IMG/VR virus record: IMGVR_UViG_3300029264_000349
Coordinates: 1-39,711 of that record
DNA length: 39,711 nucleotides
From: a virus
Strand: one strand, 5' to 3'
Of this stretch, positions 28,573 to 37,687 are shown in pieces; position 1 is the first letter of the stretch; each line of letters begins with the position of its first letter. The notes under the pieces are model-generated. The model saw only the letters and a list, made by a program, of their open reading frames with translations. It was not told where the DNA came from and made no database searches. Position numbers and translations under genes: made by a program.

Positions 28573-28594
28573 AACCCGCTACGGCGGGTTTTTT
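28573..28594 (+). terminator. intrinsic terminator after the two moron genes
   Basis: AACCCGC (28573-28579), loop TACG, GCGGGTT (28584-28590), then a T-run to 28594. It ends moron transcription; late transcription must pass it to express the downstream tail genes, consistent with an antiterminated late operon. Confidence 0.88.
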
Positions 28595-28611
28595 ATTGCA
28601 TGGAGAAAAGC

Positions 28612-28914
28612 ATGGCCGACATCGGGAAAACCGTAGTGAAGATGATTAGCGGACGTGAAGTGATTTGCCGCGAGCTTACAGTAGGCCAGGTGCGGGCATT
28701 GATCGCCAAGGACTGCAAGCAAGACTTGGCCAATGTTGGACTGATGGGCGACATGATGCTGGAAGACGTCGAGGTGTTTACAAACCTCAGCCCTGAAGAG
28801 GTCGATGCGATGCACCCAAGCGTGCTGGCAGACGTGGTAGCTGGCTGCAAGGAAGCAAACCCGCATTTTTTCGCGATGCTGGACAGGTTGAACACGCCTC
28901 GCAAAACAGCCTGA
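28612..28914 (+). CDS. tail assembly chaperone, short form (gpG-like)
   Basis: A 100-residue protein from ATG 28612, with GGAG 6 bases before it; an ATG four codons upstream overlaps that site. MADIGKTVVKMISGREVICR and CRELTVGQVRALIAKDCKQD then LTNLSPEEVDAM-like segments agree with siphovirus chaperones. It is directly followed by the tape measure gene. A slippery heptamer near its end produces a longer form. The short form should bind the tape measure protein and prevent aggregation. Confidence 0.8.
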   Translation: MADIGKTVVKMISGREVICRELTVGQVRALIAKDCKQDLANVGLMGDMMLEDVEVFTNLSPEEVDAMHPSVLADVVAGCKEANPHFFAMLDRLNTPRKTA

Positions 28915-29018
28915 GCCAGCTTGATAGTGTTATTTGCAGCCTGACGGTGCTCGGTCACCACCGGGTGCTTGATTACCCCTGGTCTCTCTTCCTGCGATCC
29001 CTCAAAGGCAACAAGTGA
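28612..29018 (+). CDS. tail assembly chaperone, -1 frameshifted long form (gpGT-like)
   Basis: If ribosomes slip back by one base on TTTTTTC at 28866-28872, reading continues from 28872 for 48 codons as RDAGQVEHASQNSLSQLDSV and further to HRVLDYPWSLFLRSLKGNK, ending at TGA 29016-29018. The product is 135 residues: 87 shared and 48 new. The extension is Trp/Leu-rich and plausible as protein, and its stop overlaps the tape measure start as TGATG. This reproduces the lambda G-T arrangement. Confidence 0.78.
28866..28872 (+). promoter_or_regulatory. -1 ribosomal frameshift site T-TTT-TTC
   Basis: In the zero frame the codons are CAT TTT TTC, so the heptamer has the X-XXY-YYZ form with correct phase. 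It lies 42 bases before the zero-frame stop, where the -1 frame is open for another 144 bases. Both tRNAs can re-pair after slipping. Confidence 0.8.
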
Positions 29019-32000
29019 TGAATGAAGTCGAGCTGAAGCTTACCGCTAATATTGATGAAGCCACCAAGGATGTAGCGCGCTTCAGCAAGGAATACCAGCA
29101 GATGGCCCGAGCGGTAGAAAGGCCGCTGCGCCAGGTGAATAGCTTCCGTGATTTGCAAGAAACGCTGCAAGGCACCCAGCGTGAACTCAAAACAATGCGA
29201 GAACGAGTGCGCGAGCTGGGTGGAGAGCTAGCTCGCACTGCGAATCCGTCTAAGCAGCTGCAAAACGAATACCGAGCTGCAGCTTCCGAGCTGGGCAAGC
29301 TTGAGCGAACTGAAGGTGTGCTTACAAATCAGATCGCGCGGCGCCGCGTTGAATTGAAAGCAGCAGGGGTAGATACCCGTAATCTGGCGGCAGAGCAAAA
29401 TAGGCTTGCGGCTGCCTTGAAATCTGCACTGTCGGCGGGTAGAGCCGATACTTCATTGCGTGATGCGCGCAGCGCGCTGGGCGTGGGTGAGATTGAGAAC
29501 GCGCAGCGTGAGCTGGTCGAGCTGCGGCGTCAGTATCAGCTTGTCACTAAAGATGGGAATCTTTCCGCTACCCAGCGTGCCGAGGCAGAGTCCAACTATC
29601 GCAAAGCAGTTAGTTTATCACTCTCCCAGCTGCGCGTTCTTCGGGAGGCAACGCGTAGCACTGGAATAACCGCGGAGCAAGCCGCCCAGAAAATCATCCA
29701 AGAGCAACGCCGAGTGCGCTCTGAATACCAGCAAACGACACTGGCAGCCCGCAAATCTGCTCTAGAATCTGCGCGTAATGATTTAGGGGTAACACGTTAC
29801 CGAGCACTGAAAGCTGAGTTGAAAACAACGCGCACTCAGTACGAGCTGTTAAAAAACGCGGGGATGTTGACCACCCGTGAGCTCGCTATAGCTCAACAGG
29901 CAATGACTCAGCGTGTTCGTGAGACTCAGCGGGCTCTTCGGGACCTAGCTGCAGAGCAGGATGGGCAGGGTGAAAGTGGAGGGCTGGATCTTTCATCTCT
30001 TGGCATTGCCGGCCCAATCGGTGGGGCTTACGCATTATACCGTTCTATTAAAGGTGTCTCTGATATTACGGATGCCTACAGCCAAATGAATGCGCGTTTG
30101 GCCCTGGTCACTGAATCTCAAGCAGAGTTCAATGAGGTTCAGCAACGCCTTGAGCAAATTGCCGTCGCGTCAGAATCGCCACTTGAGTCATTGATTACAC
30201 TGTACACCCGCATATCAAGGCCTCTGAAAGAGGCAGGCAAAGATCAACGCGAAATACTGGCCATTACTGAAGCTGTGGCATTGTCTTTCCGCGTATCTGG
30301 TGCCAGCGCAACCGAGGCAGAGGCGGGGGTCATTCAGTTTTCGCAAGCACTGGGTGCGGGCGCACTGAGGGGGGATGAGTTCAACAGCGTGGCCGAACAG
30401 GCACCACGCCTAATGCAAGCACTGGCTGATGGAATCGGTGTTCCAGTTTCGGCGCTGAGAGACATGGCCAAAGAGGGAAAGCTTACCGCAGACGTTATAT
30501 CGCGTGCCTTGATGCCACAACTGGAAGTGCTGAGGGCTGAGTCTGAGTCTCTCCCTGGGACCGTTGGTGGCGCGTTGATTCGCCTTACAGATGCCTGGAA
30601 TAAAGCGATTGGTACGGCAGATACTACACCCCTGATCAGTGCCATTGATGACCTCAACGCCACAATAAGCGACCCTAGTGTTATGCAGGGCATTCTAACG
30701 GTGGCAGGGGGGATCGTTACGCTCGCAACCGCCGGTGCTTATGCAGTGTCGGAATTTGGCGAGTTTGGCACCCGGCTGGGGTATATCGCCGCTGCAGCAT
30801 CAGGTGCTACTACCGAGCTTGATGGTATTGAGCAGCGCTTGAAAGATATCGACCGAGGCCTTTCTGGAACGGGTTTAAATCGCACCCTAGATAGCTTTAT
30901 CTACACCAAGGAAGAGCTTCAGAAAGAAAAGGAGCTGCTGCAGGAGCGCCGTGAGACTTTGATCGCTGAGCTAACGGGCATGAACCAGGCGGCGTCAAAA
31001 CTTGGTGATGAGGCCAACCAAGCCGCAGAACAGGCGCAGGCAAAAGCGCTAGAGGCGCGCCAAAAATACGTAGAAGCCCTAAAGCAATCTCAGGCTGACG
31101 AGCTCAAGGCATCCAAAAATTCGCTAAAAAAACTCTTGGCCGAAGAGAAGAAGGCCAACAGTGAGCTGGAGACCATTCGCAAAGAGCGGCTGGATATTCA
31201 AAACCGCTATAAAGAGGCGCTGGAAGGCTTGGGCGGCGGTGATGGGCCAAGCTACGGCGCGGCCCAAACACTGAAAGTGGGCGCCCGTAACGCGCTGCAG
31301 CAGGGCGACGTTGAAGGCGCTCAGCGGCAAGCACGTGAAGCGCTGAAGATACTGCAGGAGTTGGACCAGGCCGGTGAAAATACCTACGGCTTCGAGGGTT
31401 TTATTAAAGAGCTGGAAGGGATCGACTTAGCGGCCAACAAGCTGCAGGAAAACAAGGCGGTTGACGAGCTTGAGCGCATCAACGCCGCCATTGTTGCTGT
31501 AAAAGAACAGGCCGAAGCACTCAAGGATCTGGATGTAAGCGTAAAGCTAGATGACGCCAGTTTACAAACAGCGAGAAACCAGCTGGCTGAGTTTGCTAGA
31601 AGCGTGAACGGCACTGAGTTGGTGATCCCCATTCGTACTGTCTATTCCGACGGCACAGTGGATGTCACCGACATTTCCGACCGTTTTAGAGGTGGCGAAA
31701 GCTTGGGTGGCTTTGCCGGTGGCGGCTGGACGGGGCGGGGCAGCAAGTACCAGGTAGCCGGTGTGGTGCACGCTGATGAATACGTACAACCAAAACACCG
31801 CATGCAAGAGCCTGGCGCGCTGGCCTTTATGGAGGCATTCCGCAATCGCGGTATGTCTTTGCTGCGCAACGGCTATGCCGATGGCGGTCTGGTAACACCC
31901 CAACGCAACCTACCCGCCATACCCCAACTGGCCCCCAGCGTCAGCAGCCAGGGCAGCGGCCTGCAACCACTGAACCTCACTATGCCTAACGGCCAAACCT

Positions 32001-32083
32001 ACGAGCTTAGCGGTCAGCCGTCAGTGCTCGAGCAGCTTGGCAAGGCAGTGGGCACCATGAAACTCAAAGGGAGAAACCGCTAA
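29018..32083 (+). CDS. tail tape measure protein
   Basis: A 1021-residue protein from ATG 29018. The N-terminal 320 residues are a long coiled coil. The tape measure N-terminal domain follows at about 325-510: SIKGVSDITDAYSQMNARLA, then VEQRLEQIA-like segments, LYTRISRPLKEAGKDQREIL and QFSQALGAGALRGDEFNSVA. Hydrophobic stretches occur near 545-590. A second coiled coil at about 650-860 precedes a Gly-rich C-terminus with FAGGGWTGRG. Length sets tail length; about 1.0 kb-residues suggests a tail near 150 nm by the lambda ratio. It starts where the frameshifted chaperone stops and is its client. Confidence 0.93.
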   Translation: MNEVELKLTANIDEATKDVARFSKEYQQMARAVERPLRQVNSFRDLQETLQGTQRELKTMRERVRELGGELARTANPSKQLQNEYRAAASELGKLERTEGVLTNQIARRRVELKAAGVDTRNLAAEQNRLAAALKSALSAGRADTSLRDARSALGVGEIENAQRELVELRRQYQLVTKDGNLSATQRAEAESNYRKAVSLSLSQLRVLREATRSTGITAEQAAQKIIQEQRRVRSEYQQTTLAARKSALESARNDLGVTRYRALKAELKTTRTQYELLKNAGMLTTRELAIAQQAMTQRVRETQRALRDLAAEQDGQGESGGLDLSSLGIAGPIGGAYALYRSIKGVSDITDAYSQMNARLALVTESQAEFNEVQQRLEQIAVASESPLESLITLYTRISRPLKEAGKDQREILAITEAVALSFRVSGASATEAEAGVIQFSQALGAGALRGDEFNSVAEQAPRLMQALADGIGVPVSALRDMAKEGKLTADVISRALMPQLEVLRAESESLPGTVGGALIRLTDAWNKAIGTADTTPLISAIDDLNATISDPSVMQGILTVAGGIVTLATAGAYAVSEFGEFGTRLGYIAAAASGATTELDGIEQRLKDIDRGLSGTGLNRTLDSFIYTKEELQKEKELLQERRETLIAELTGMNQAASKLGDEANQAAEQAQAKALEARQKYVEALKQSQADELKASKNSLKKLLAEEKKANSELETIRKERLDIQNRYKEALEGLGGGDGPSYGAAQTLKVGARNALQQGDVEGAQRQAREALKILQELDQAGENTYGFEGFIKELEGIDLAANKLQENKAVDELERINAAIVAVKEQAEALKDLDVSVKLDDASLQTARNQLAEFARSVNGTELVIPIRTVYSDGTVDVTDISDRFRGGESLGGFAGGGWTGRGSKYQVAGVVHADEYVQPKHRMQEPGALAFMEAFRNRGMSLLRNGYADGGLVTPQRNLPAIPQLAPSVSSQGSGLQPLNLTMPNGQTYELSGQPSVLEQLGKAVGTMKLKGRNR

Positions 32084-32586
32084 TGTCTGCACCCTTTGTG
32101 TTGGGCGGGATTGTGGTGCCGCTGCACGCGGGCGTGCCCGATGTGACCTTTGGTGATGCGGGCGGCTATACGGACTACACCCTGTCTGAGGGTGAGCAGG
32201 TCCGCGCCCGGCATTTCAAGAAACACCTGATCACCATCACGGGATCTGGCTGGATGGCTACGGGGCTGGACGCGCTGGACTGGGATGCCAAGCATGTATT
32301 GCTGTGCCCCAAGCCAAAGCGGGTGGCCACCACCAGCACAGTGGTGAGTATTACCACTGATGTAAGGCCCGATGTGCCGGTGTTTTGCCATGCTCTGGTT
32401 GGGCGCTCGTGGGTACAGACCCCGGTAGCCATGGATGGCCGCGAGGCCACCATCACGCCCGTGGCCGGTGCCAGCCAATACAGTCTTGGCTGGTACCCGA
32501 TGTTTCCCCGCGTGATCTGCAAACCGCCAGAAGACGCCAACGCCGGTGGCGGTGTTTCCTGGCAAATCAACGCCCGCGAGAGTTAA
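32083..32586 (+). CDS. minor tail protein of unknown role
   Basis: A 167-residue beta-rich protein starting at TAATG overlap with the tape measure stop. It begins MSAPFVLGGIVVPLHAGVPD and continues with ARHFKKHLITITGSGWMATG. Lying directly after the tape measure gene, where lambda has gpM and gpL, it is probably a distal tail or baseplate protein. No conserved motif allows a firmer call. Confidence 0.6.
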   Translation: MSAPFVLGGIVVPLHAGVPDVTFGDAGGYTDYTLSEGEQVRARHFKKHLITITGSGWMATGLDALDWDAKHVLLCPKPKRVATTSTVVSITTDVRPDVPVFCHALVGRSWVQTPVAMDGREATITPVAGASQYSLGWYPMFPRVICKPPEDANAGGGVSWQINARES

Positions 32587-32589
32587 ACC

Positions 32590-34299
32590 ATGCTCAATGC
32601 TTATCCGCTCAACAGCGTGCCGCTGAATGGGCTGCCAGGTAGTGCGCTACCAGAAACGGTAGTGATTGAGCCGGGCGACAGCTTTGTGTGGTCGCTGGTA
32701 ATAAAGGTGGGCGGTGAGGATGTGTCCGCTGCCTGCCAGGGCTATAGCGTGAGCGGTTCTGAGGATGGCGACCTGGTTGCCGCTTTTACCTGGCAGTTAG
32801 GGCCAGAGCCCGTGGATCTGCGCAGCTTTGCTGGGCGCAGTGTCACCATTGATTTTGTTGTGCACGGCGATCCGGACGTTGTAGATCGCCGGTTTACCGG
32901 TGAGCTGGTTGAGCCTGAGTTTGATGTGCTCACGCGGCTGCTCAGCTGCCAGGCGACCACTCGGCTCGAGGATGCCTTTGAAGCAAAAGAGCATGCAGAA
33001 ATTGATGCGTTTGTGGCAGGGCGTTGGTCTGCGGATGTATTTGAAGAGCGCGAAGGCCGTTCACGCTGGGATTACACGCTTGAGCGCTTGAGTACCATAG
33101 ATGCCAGCCTGAGCGTTGGCCGTGATGGGACGCCGAGAATCACGAGCTGGAGCCCGGCAGGCGTGGCCTTTGAGTTTGCCCAGGGCTCAGCTACTTACGA
33201 GTCGGCAGACGTGGCGCTGGGTAAGCTCAGCGATACCGTCAACGTGTTTGAAATAGAGCTGGACTACCGTTACAGCCGTTACCGCCAGCGCAACCAATTT
33301 TACTCGTGGCTGCACCCAGGCACCGGCGGTAACACCTCGTTTGATGGCTTTATGGCCTGGCGGGAAGACTCAACCGAGTTGCCAGACGTAGAGATGATCC
33401 GTGAGGCCACCCGCAGCGCAGGCTGGTTTATTCGTAACGAGGAGTTTTTTCGGCTGCCTGGCTCGCTACCCGATCTAGCCTTGCCATGGGGAAATAAAAA
33501 CACAGACCTGTTGCTGGGTGCTGATTGGACTGCAAGCAAGCGTTGGGCACAGCGGGGAGTGGAGCAGTACCGCATTCGGTTGGAGGTGCCTAGTGGTGTG
33601 GCTGCCGTGGGCGAAGTGATTGAACGCCAGCGCGTAGTGCTCGATACCGATACAGACGGCGACAGCTTGTGGGAACAGAGCGGCGACCCAGAAAACGCAG
33701 CAGTCACGGACTTTTCCGAGCTGCCGTTACGCGATAGTGATCGCTTGCAGCTGGCCTTGGATACCATCATGGCGGTTGGCCGTGTTGCGATTCTCAAGTC
33801 GCAGCGCGCCAATCTCGTAACCTGGCAGGTGCCACTTGCTCACGCGCTGGGAGTGGATTTTGGCCAGCGCTTGCGGCTGTACGATCGTATAACCGCGACA
33901 GGCGTAGTGACATCGCTCAGCGAGCAGGTTGATGTTGAGAGCGGAGCGGCAGAGCTCACGATTGGCATTGCGGTGAGTGAGGGCACGGTTACCGCCCCAT
34001 CAGACGCGCTTGTCGTGCCGCCGCAACCGATTTTTGTTGATGACCCTGGCCCCTCAGTTTCTCCAACACTGCCTACCCAAATTGGGTGGCGCAGCACGGC
34101 GCCGGAGTACGACGAAGAGCTTGAAGGCTTCTCTGGCAATTACAGCGTACCCGATGCCGCCGGTGACACGATGGAGCGCTACCCACGCCGCTTTGCGGTA
34201 CCCACACCTGAAATTATCGCCCAGTGGCGTGATGAGGTGACTGCTGAATCAGCGGTGACCTATCAAATCGCACCGCCGGCAGACACGCTGGAGATATGA
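32590..34299 (+). CDS. tail hub/baseplate-like protein
   Basis: A 569-residue protein that begins with the repeated segment LNAYPLNSVPLNGLPGSALP, a feature of distal tail proteins in YuA-like Pseudomonas phages. Regions from about 40-130 and 200-380 are beta-rich (GRSVTIDFVVHGDPDVVDRR, then RQRVVLDTDTDGDSLWEQSG). Size and order suggest a hub analogous to gp27-type or gpJ-type central tail proteins. The role is inferred from position. Confidence 0.6.
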   Translation: MLNAYPLNSVPLNGLPGSALPETVVIEPGDSFVWSLVIKVGGEDVSAACQGYSVSGSEDGDLVAAFTWQLGPEPVDLRSFAGRSVTIDFVVHGDPDVVDRRFTGELVEPEFDVLTRLLSCQATTRLEDAFEAKEHAEIDAFVAGRWSADVFEEREGRSRWDYTLERLSTIDASLSVGRDGTPRITSWSPAGVAFEFAQGSATYESADVALGKLSDTVNVFEIELDYRYSRYRQRNQFYSWLHPGTGGNTSFDGFMAWREDSTELPDVEMIREATRSAGWFIRNEEFFRLPGSLPDLALPWGNKNTDLLLGADWTASKRWAQRGVEQYRIRLEVPSGVAAVGEVIERQRVVLDTDTDGDSLWEQSGDPENAAVTDFSELPLRDSDRLQLALDTIMAVGRVAILKSQRANLVTWQVPLAHALGVDFGQRLRLYDRITATGVVTSLSEQVDVESGAAELTIGIAVSEGTVTAPSDALVVPPQPIFVDDPGPSVSPTLPTQIGWRSTAPEYDEELEGFSGNYSVPDAAGDTMERYPRRFAVPTPEIIAQWRDEVTAESAVTYQIAPPADTLEI

Positions 34300-34300
34300 C

Positions 34301-34699
34301 ATGGGCTCAGCAAAAGATCAGCGCATTAGCGAAACGCTCATGCAAAACCTGGCCGAATCTATGCCGCGTGAAAGGCCAAGCCCAGCACTGAAAAGGGAGC
34401 GTAAGCGCGGCGGTATAGCCGCAAAGCGCGGTTACTTTGAGCGCCAGTATCAGCCCGGTACCGGAGAAACCACCGGCGGCATTGCCAGCCCGTTAACAGA
34501 AGGTGCTGCGGCAGATGCTGACCCAGAGGACCCAAGCAGCCCCTTTCTTGCGCGCGAGAGCTACCCGGCACAAGTCGTTACCAGCTCAGACGGCTTGTTT
34601 GTGTTGGAGGTTACCCCGCCCGCAATCATCACCTTTAGGGACAATAACGGTGAGCCCGCGCAGGTTCGGCTGGCCAACCCATATGCGATCGAGGAATAG
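34301..34699 (+). CDS. tail-region protein of unknown function
   Basis: A 132-residue protein, basic and probably unstructured in the first 60 residues (PSPALKRERKRGGIAAKRGY). The C-terminal half has a small beta domain (VTSSDGLFVLEVTPPAIITF). ATG follows the hub gene stop by one base. It is probably a linker or tail-tip component but no family is recognised. Confidence 0.55.
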   Translation: MGSAKDQRISETLMQNLAESMPRERPSPALKRERKRGGIAAKRGYFERQYQPGTGETTGGIASPLTEGAAADADPEDPSSPFLARESYPAQVVTSSDGLFVLEVTPPAIITFRDNNGEPAQVRLANPYAIEE

Positions 34700-34704
34700 T
34701 CGCG

Positions 34705-36387
34705 GTGAAGCATTCTTTAGATGTGCTCGGCACTTGGGGTTGCCCCTGGCATGGCCTCATCAAAGACAGCCAGTTGACGCTGCCCAATGCCGCCACCATG
34801 CCAATGCGTCAGCCGAACGGGCTGGCGTTTGAGCGCGGCAGCACTCACCTGATCGCGCTGCCCACGGCCCCCGTTGCTGAGCGCACAACAGATCAGCAAG
34901 AGGCTGACGATTTAGCGGGGCGTCAATGGTTAAACAGGGCCCTGATTGCAGGTGACCAGATACATGGCAAGCCTATCGGGCTGGGCAAGTGGATCTATCA
35001 CGACGCTGACGGCAAAAACTGGTTAGTCAGCACCACGCTGCAAGGCTCTGGCCCGGCGCTGGCCCTGTGCACCGTAACGCTGAGGCGTTTTGGTGTTTTT
35101 GGCGGCGCGCCAGAAACTCATGAATACAGCGTGGCCGTACCAGGGCTGGAAGAGGCGCGAGGCTACTGGGGGTTAGCTAGCATCAACGTGCAAGCGCGCT
35201 TGTACAGCGCACACCCGCAAGGCAGTGGCGCTATCTTCGCCGTCATGGGGTTTTTTAATGATGTACTCGAGTGGCGGCCAATAGCCTGGCAGCAGCTAAC
35301 CCTGACCGGCCCAGCAGCGGATTGCACCGTTGGCTTGAATGTACTCTACGACGCCGACACCTCAATAGGGTCAGAGACCGCAGGGGATAGCGGCAGCTTT
35401 GGCAGTGAGCTGGTGCGCTATGAGTTGAAAAGCACTAGCGAGGTAGTAGACACCACCGTAGAAAACTTCCCGAGCTGCAGCGGCACCTACACCAGTACGC
35501 AAACCTTCAGTTTTGGGCCTAGCGGCACGGGTAGCGGTTTTCTGGCCTTCCCTGGTACTGGCTACACCCAGCGCAAGGCAGCGGAAGGCAACATAGTGGG
35601 CGTGGTCTACGGCGCTGATGGCAGCTTAAAAACCATAACGATGGACGCAGAGTGCGACTGGACTGTAGACGCCACCGATGTAACAACCGAGTCAACCAGA
35701 GACCGCGTGTACATCTACGACGTGATCAGCCTGGGCGGCGCCTGCGTGCGCGAAGAGCAAGAGTCTACGCCCGGCCGCTTGGTAGTAAGTCAAACGGTCA
35801 CTAGCAAAGCGGTGTCAAAACTTGCGATCAAAGTCAACGGCGTAACCGCTGCAAGCGAGACCATAACTTACCAGACCGTCAGAACCGGGCGCCTCACGTT
35901 TGTGCTCGGCGACCTGCCCGACAGCGACGTGACCAGTAGCCAAACGTACAGCTACGACTGGACGACAACGCGCTCGACCGGCCATAGCGCAACGGCCACC
36001 GGCTCTGGTGTCGCGCTGGGTAATGAGGTGCTGGGTAGTCATTGGAGCGGGCTCACCGTGGCTTACGAATCGCCCCGGCAACCGTTTGTGGTATCGCAGA
36101 ACCTTTCTGGTGCAGCGGCAGAAATTGAGGGCTACTTTTTGCGCGGCATACGCAGTGCAAATGGGCTATACGGCTTGCAGGCTCAAACCCTTGGGCTTAA
36201 CAGTGCTTACCCTTGGCACTATGAGTTTTTGAGCAGCGTGGCAACGCCAGGCGGTGCATTAGCACTGCCCGCATTGAGCTACAACCGCACCAGCGCTGCG
36301 AGTGATTACCTTTTGCCTTACGGCAGTTACAACCCAATAACCGGCGCAGCAGCCCGCGCCTTGAGCAGCCCTGTCTGCTGGACCTGA
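34705..36387 (+). CDS. large tail-tip protein of unknown function
   Basis: A 560-residue protein beginning at GTG 34705 with GAGGAATAGTCGCG before it. Most of it is beta-rich and Thr/Ser/Gly-rich (VSKLAIKVNGVTAASETITY, then DVTSSQTYSYDWTTTRSTGH), as in virion surface or tail-tip proteins. It contains few Cys. Located between the hub and collagen-like fibre genes, it probably belongs to the tail tip. I do not recognise a family. Confidence 0.6.
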   Translation: MKHSLDVLGTWGCPWHGLIKDSQLTLPNAATMPMRQPNGLAFERGSTHLIALPTAPVAERTTDQQEADDLAGRQWLNRALIAGDQIHGKPIGLGKWIYHDADGKNWLVSTTLQGSGPALALCTVTLRRFGVFGGAPETHEYSVAVPGLEEARGYWGLASINVQARLYSAHPQGSGAIFAVMGFFNDVLEWRPIAWQQLTLTGPAADCTVGLNVLYDADTSIGSETAGDSGSFGSELVRYELKSTSEVVDTTVENFPSCSGTYTSTQTFSFGPSGTGSGFLAFPGTGYTQRKAAEGNIVGVVYGADGSLKTITMDAECDWTVDATDVTTESTRDRVYIYDVISLGGACVREEQESTPGRLVVSQTVTSKAVSKLAIKVNGVTAASETITYQTVRTGRLTFVLGDLPDSDVTSSQTYSYDWTTTRSTGHSATATGSGVALGNEVLGSHWSGLTVAYESPRQPFVVSQNLSGAAAEIEGYFLRGIRSANGLYGLQAQTLGLNSAYPWHYEFLSSVATPGGALALPALSYNRTSAASDYLLPYGSYNPITGAAARALSSPVCWT

Positions 36388-36397
36388 CGGAGATCAC

Positions 36398-37687
36398 ATG
36401 ATCAAGTTCGTTAATAATTATCTTGCTTCTGTCGCGTTGGCGGAAGGCGCTACGGCGGTAGATCTAGATTTGCCTGACGGCGAGTACTTGCTGACCCTGG
36501 CAGACAGTCAAACCGGCGCGACTCGCTGGGAGATTGTGCGAGCAGTAGTTGCGGGCGGAGCCGCAGCGGTTGAGCGTGGCCAGCAGGGTACGTCTGATCA
36601 GCCTTGGGCGGCTGGCAGCGTTATATACTGTGCGCTCACAGCTGGCACCATTGCAGATATGCTTGCGCGTTTGACCGATGTTGAAGGCATTGCGTCCGGC
36701 CCGCTAGTCATCATTGACGAGCTTGCCAGCGTGGGCGATTTGCCGGTCTCAGGCAGTCCCGGCGATGCCTACTTGGTCGCTGGCCACGTATGGATTTGGG
36801 CTACTGGCGCAGCTGAGTGGGTAGACGCCGGAAGCTATCGGGGCGAGCAGGGGGAGCAGGGAGACAACGGCCGTGCCGCTGAGTTTCAGGCCTCCGCTAC
36901 GCATATCCAGTGGCGGCTGGTTGGCGACCCGCACTGGATCGACCTGCTGCCGCTGAGCGCGATCACCGGCGAAGACGGCATCGATGGCACAGATGGCGCA
37001 GACGGACGAGACCCAGAGTTTCAGGCGTCGGCAACGCACCTGCAGTACCGCTTGACCGGCGATACGGAATGGGTAGACCTCCTGCTGCTGTCATCCCTGC
37101 AAGGGGCCGCCGGCAACGACGGTGCAGACGGCCGCGAGATCGAGCTGCAAACCAACCCAACGCACATTCAGTACCGATACACCGGCGAAGCCGCCTGGAC
37201 TGACCTGGTCGCGCTCGCCGCGCTCAAGGGTGACCAGGGCGATACAGGTGCAGACGGCGTGCCGGTAGAGTTTCAGGCCTCCGCTACGCATATCCAGTGG
37301 CGGCTGGTTGGCGCGGCTACATGGACTGATCTGGTTGCTCTTTCCGAAGTAGCCGTGGTTTCTGGCGGCGCTGGCGGCTGGGACGCTCTTATCGAGCCCG
37401 CGATCAGCAGTGGTGTGCTTGTTGTTGATCTTACCGACCCGGCCGGCTTCGCAGTTACTCTGACCGAAGACGTCACAACGCTGACATTCAGCAATGTGCC
37501 GGCCGGGAAGGTAGTCGTATTTACAATCGAGTTCACCCAGGACGGTACCGGGGGTTGGGCGATTACTTGGCCCGCGTCTGTACAAGGAACGCCAGAGCAA
37601 CCGCGTGTTGCAGCCGGGGCTGTCAGTATCATGTCGTTCTACACGCGCGATGGAGGGGCGACCGTTTACCAGGCGCCACTCGTATGA
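36398..37687 (+). CDS. collagen-like tail fibre with four internal repeats
   Basis: A 429-residue protein. Residues about 1-145 are an attachment domain (FVNNYLASVALAEGATAVDL). From about 150 to 330, four units of the type EFQASATHIQWRLVG--W-DL alternate with short Gly-X-Y runs (GEQGEQGDNG, GEDGIDGTDGADG, GAAGNDGADG, GDQGDTGADG). The last 100 residues form a beta-rich C-terminal domain. The layout is that of trimeric phage fibres. GGAG lies 6 bases before the ATG. The stop overlaps the next gene as ATGA. Confidence 0.82.
   Translation: MIKFVNNYLASVALAEGATAVDLDLPDGEYLLTLADSQTGATRWEIVRAVVAGGAAAVERGQQGTSDQPWAAGSVIYCALTAGTIADMLARLTDVEGIASGPLVIIDELASVGDLPVSGSPGDAYLVAGHVWIWATGAAEWVDAGSYRGEQGEQGDNGRAAEFQASATHIQWRLVGDPHWIDLLPLSAITGEDGIDGTDGADGRDPEFQASATHLQYRLTGDTEWVDLLLLSSLQGAAGNDGADGREIELQTNPTHIQYRYTGEAAWTDLVALAALKGDQGDTGADGVPVEFQASATHIQWRLVGAATWTDLVALSEVAVVSGGAGGWDALIEPAISSGVLVVDLTDPAGFAVTLTEDVTTLTFSNVPAGKVVVFTIEFTQDGTGGWAITWPASVQGTPEQPRVAAGAVSIMSFYTRDGGATVYQAPLV
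36881..36926 (+). repeat. 46-bp exact repeat in fibre gene, copy 1
   Basis: Begins GAGTTTCAGGCCTCCGCTAC and is identical over 46 bases to 37268-37313, 387 bases downstream and in the same frame. It encodes the conserved part of the first internal repeat unit. Exact identity implies recent duplication or gene conversion. Confidence 0.85.
37268..37313 (+). repeat. 46-bp exact repeat in fibre gene, copy 2
   Basis: Identical to 36881-36926. It encodes the conserved part of the fourth unit; the second and third units are more diverged at DNA level. Confidence 0.85.
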
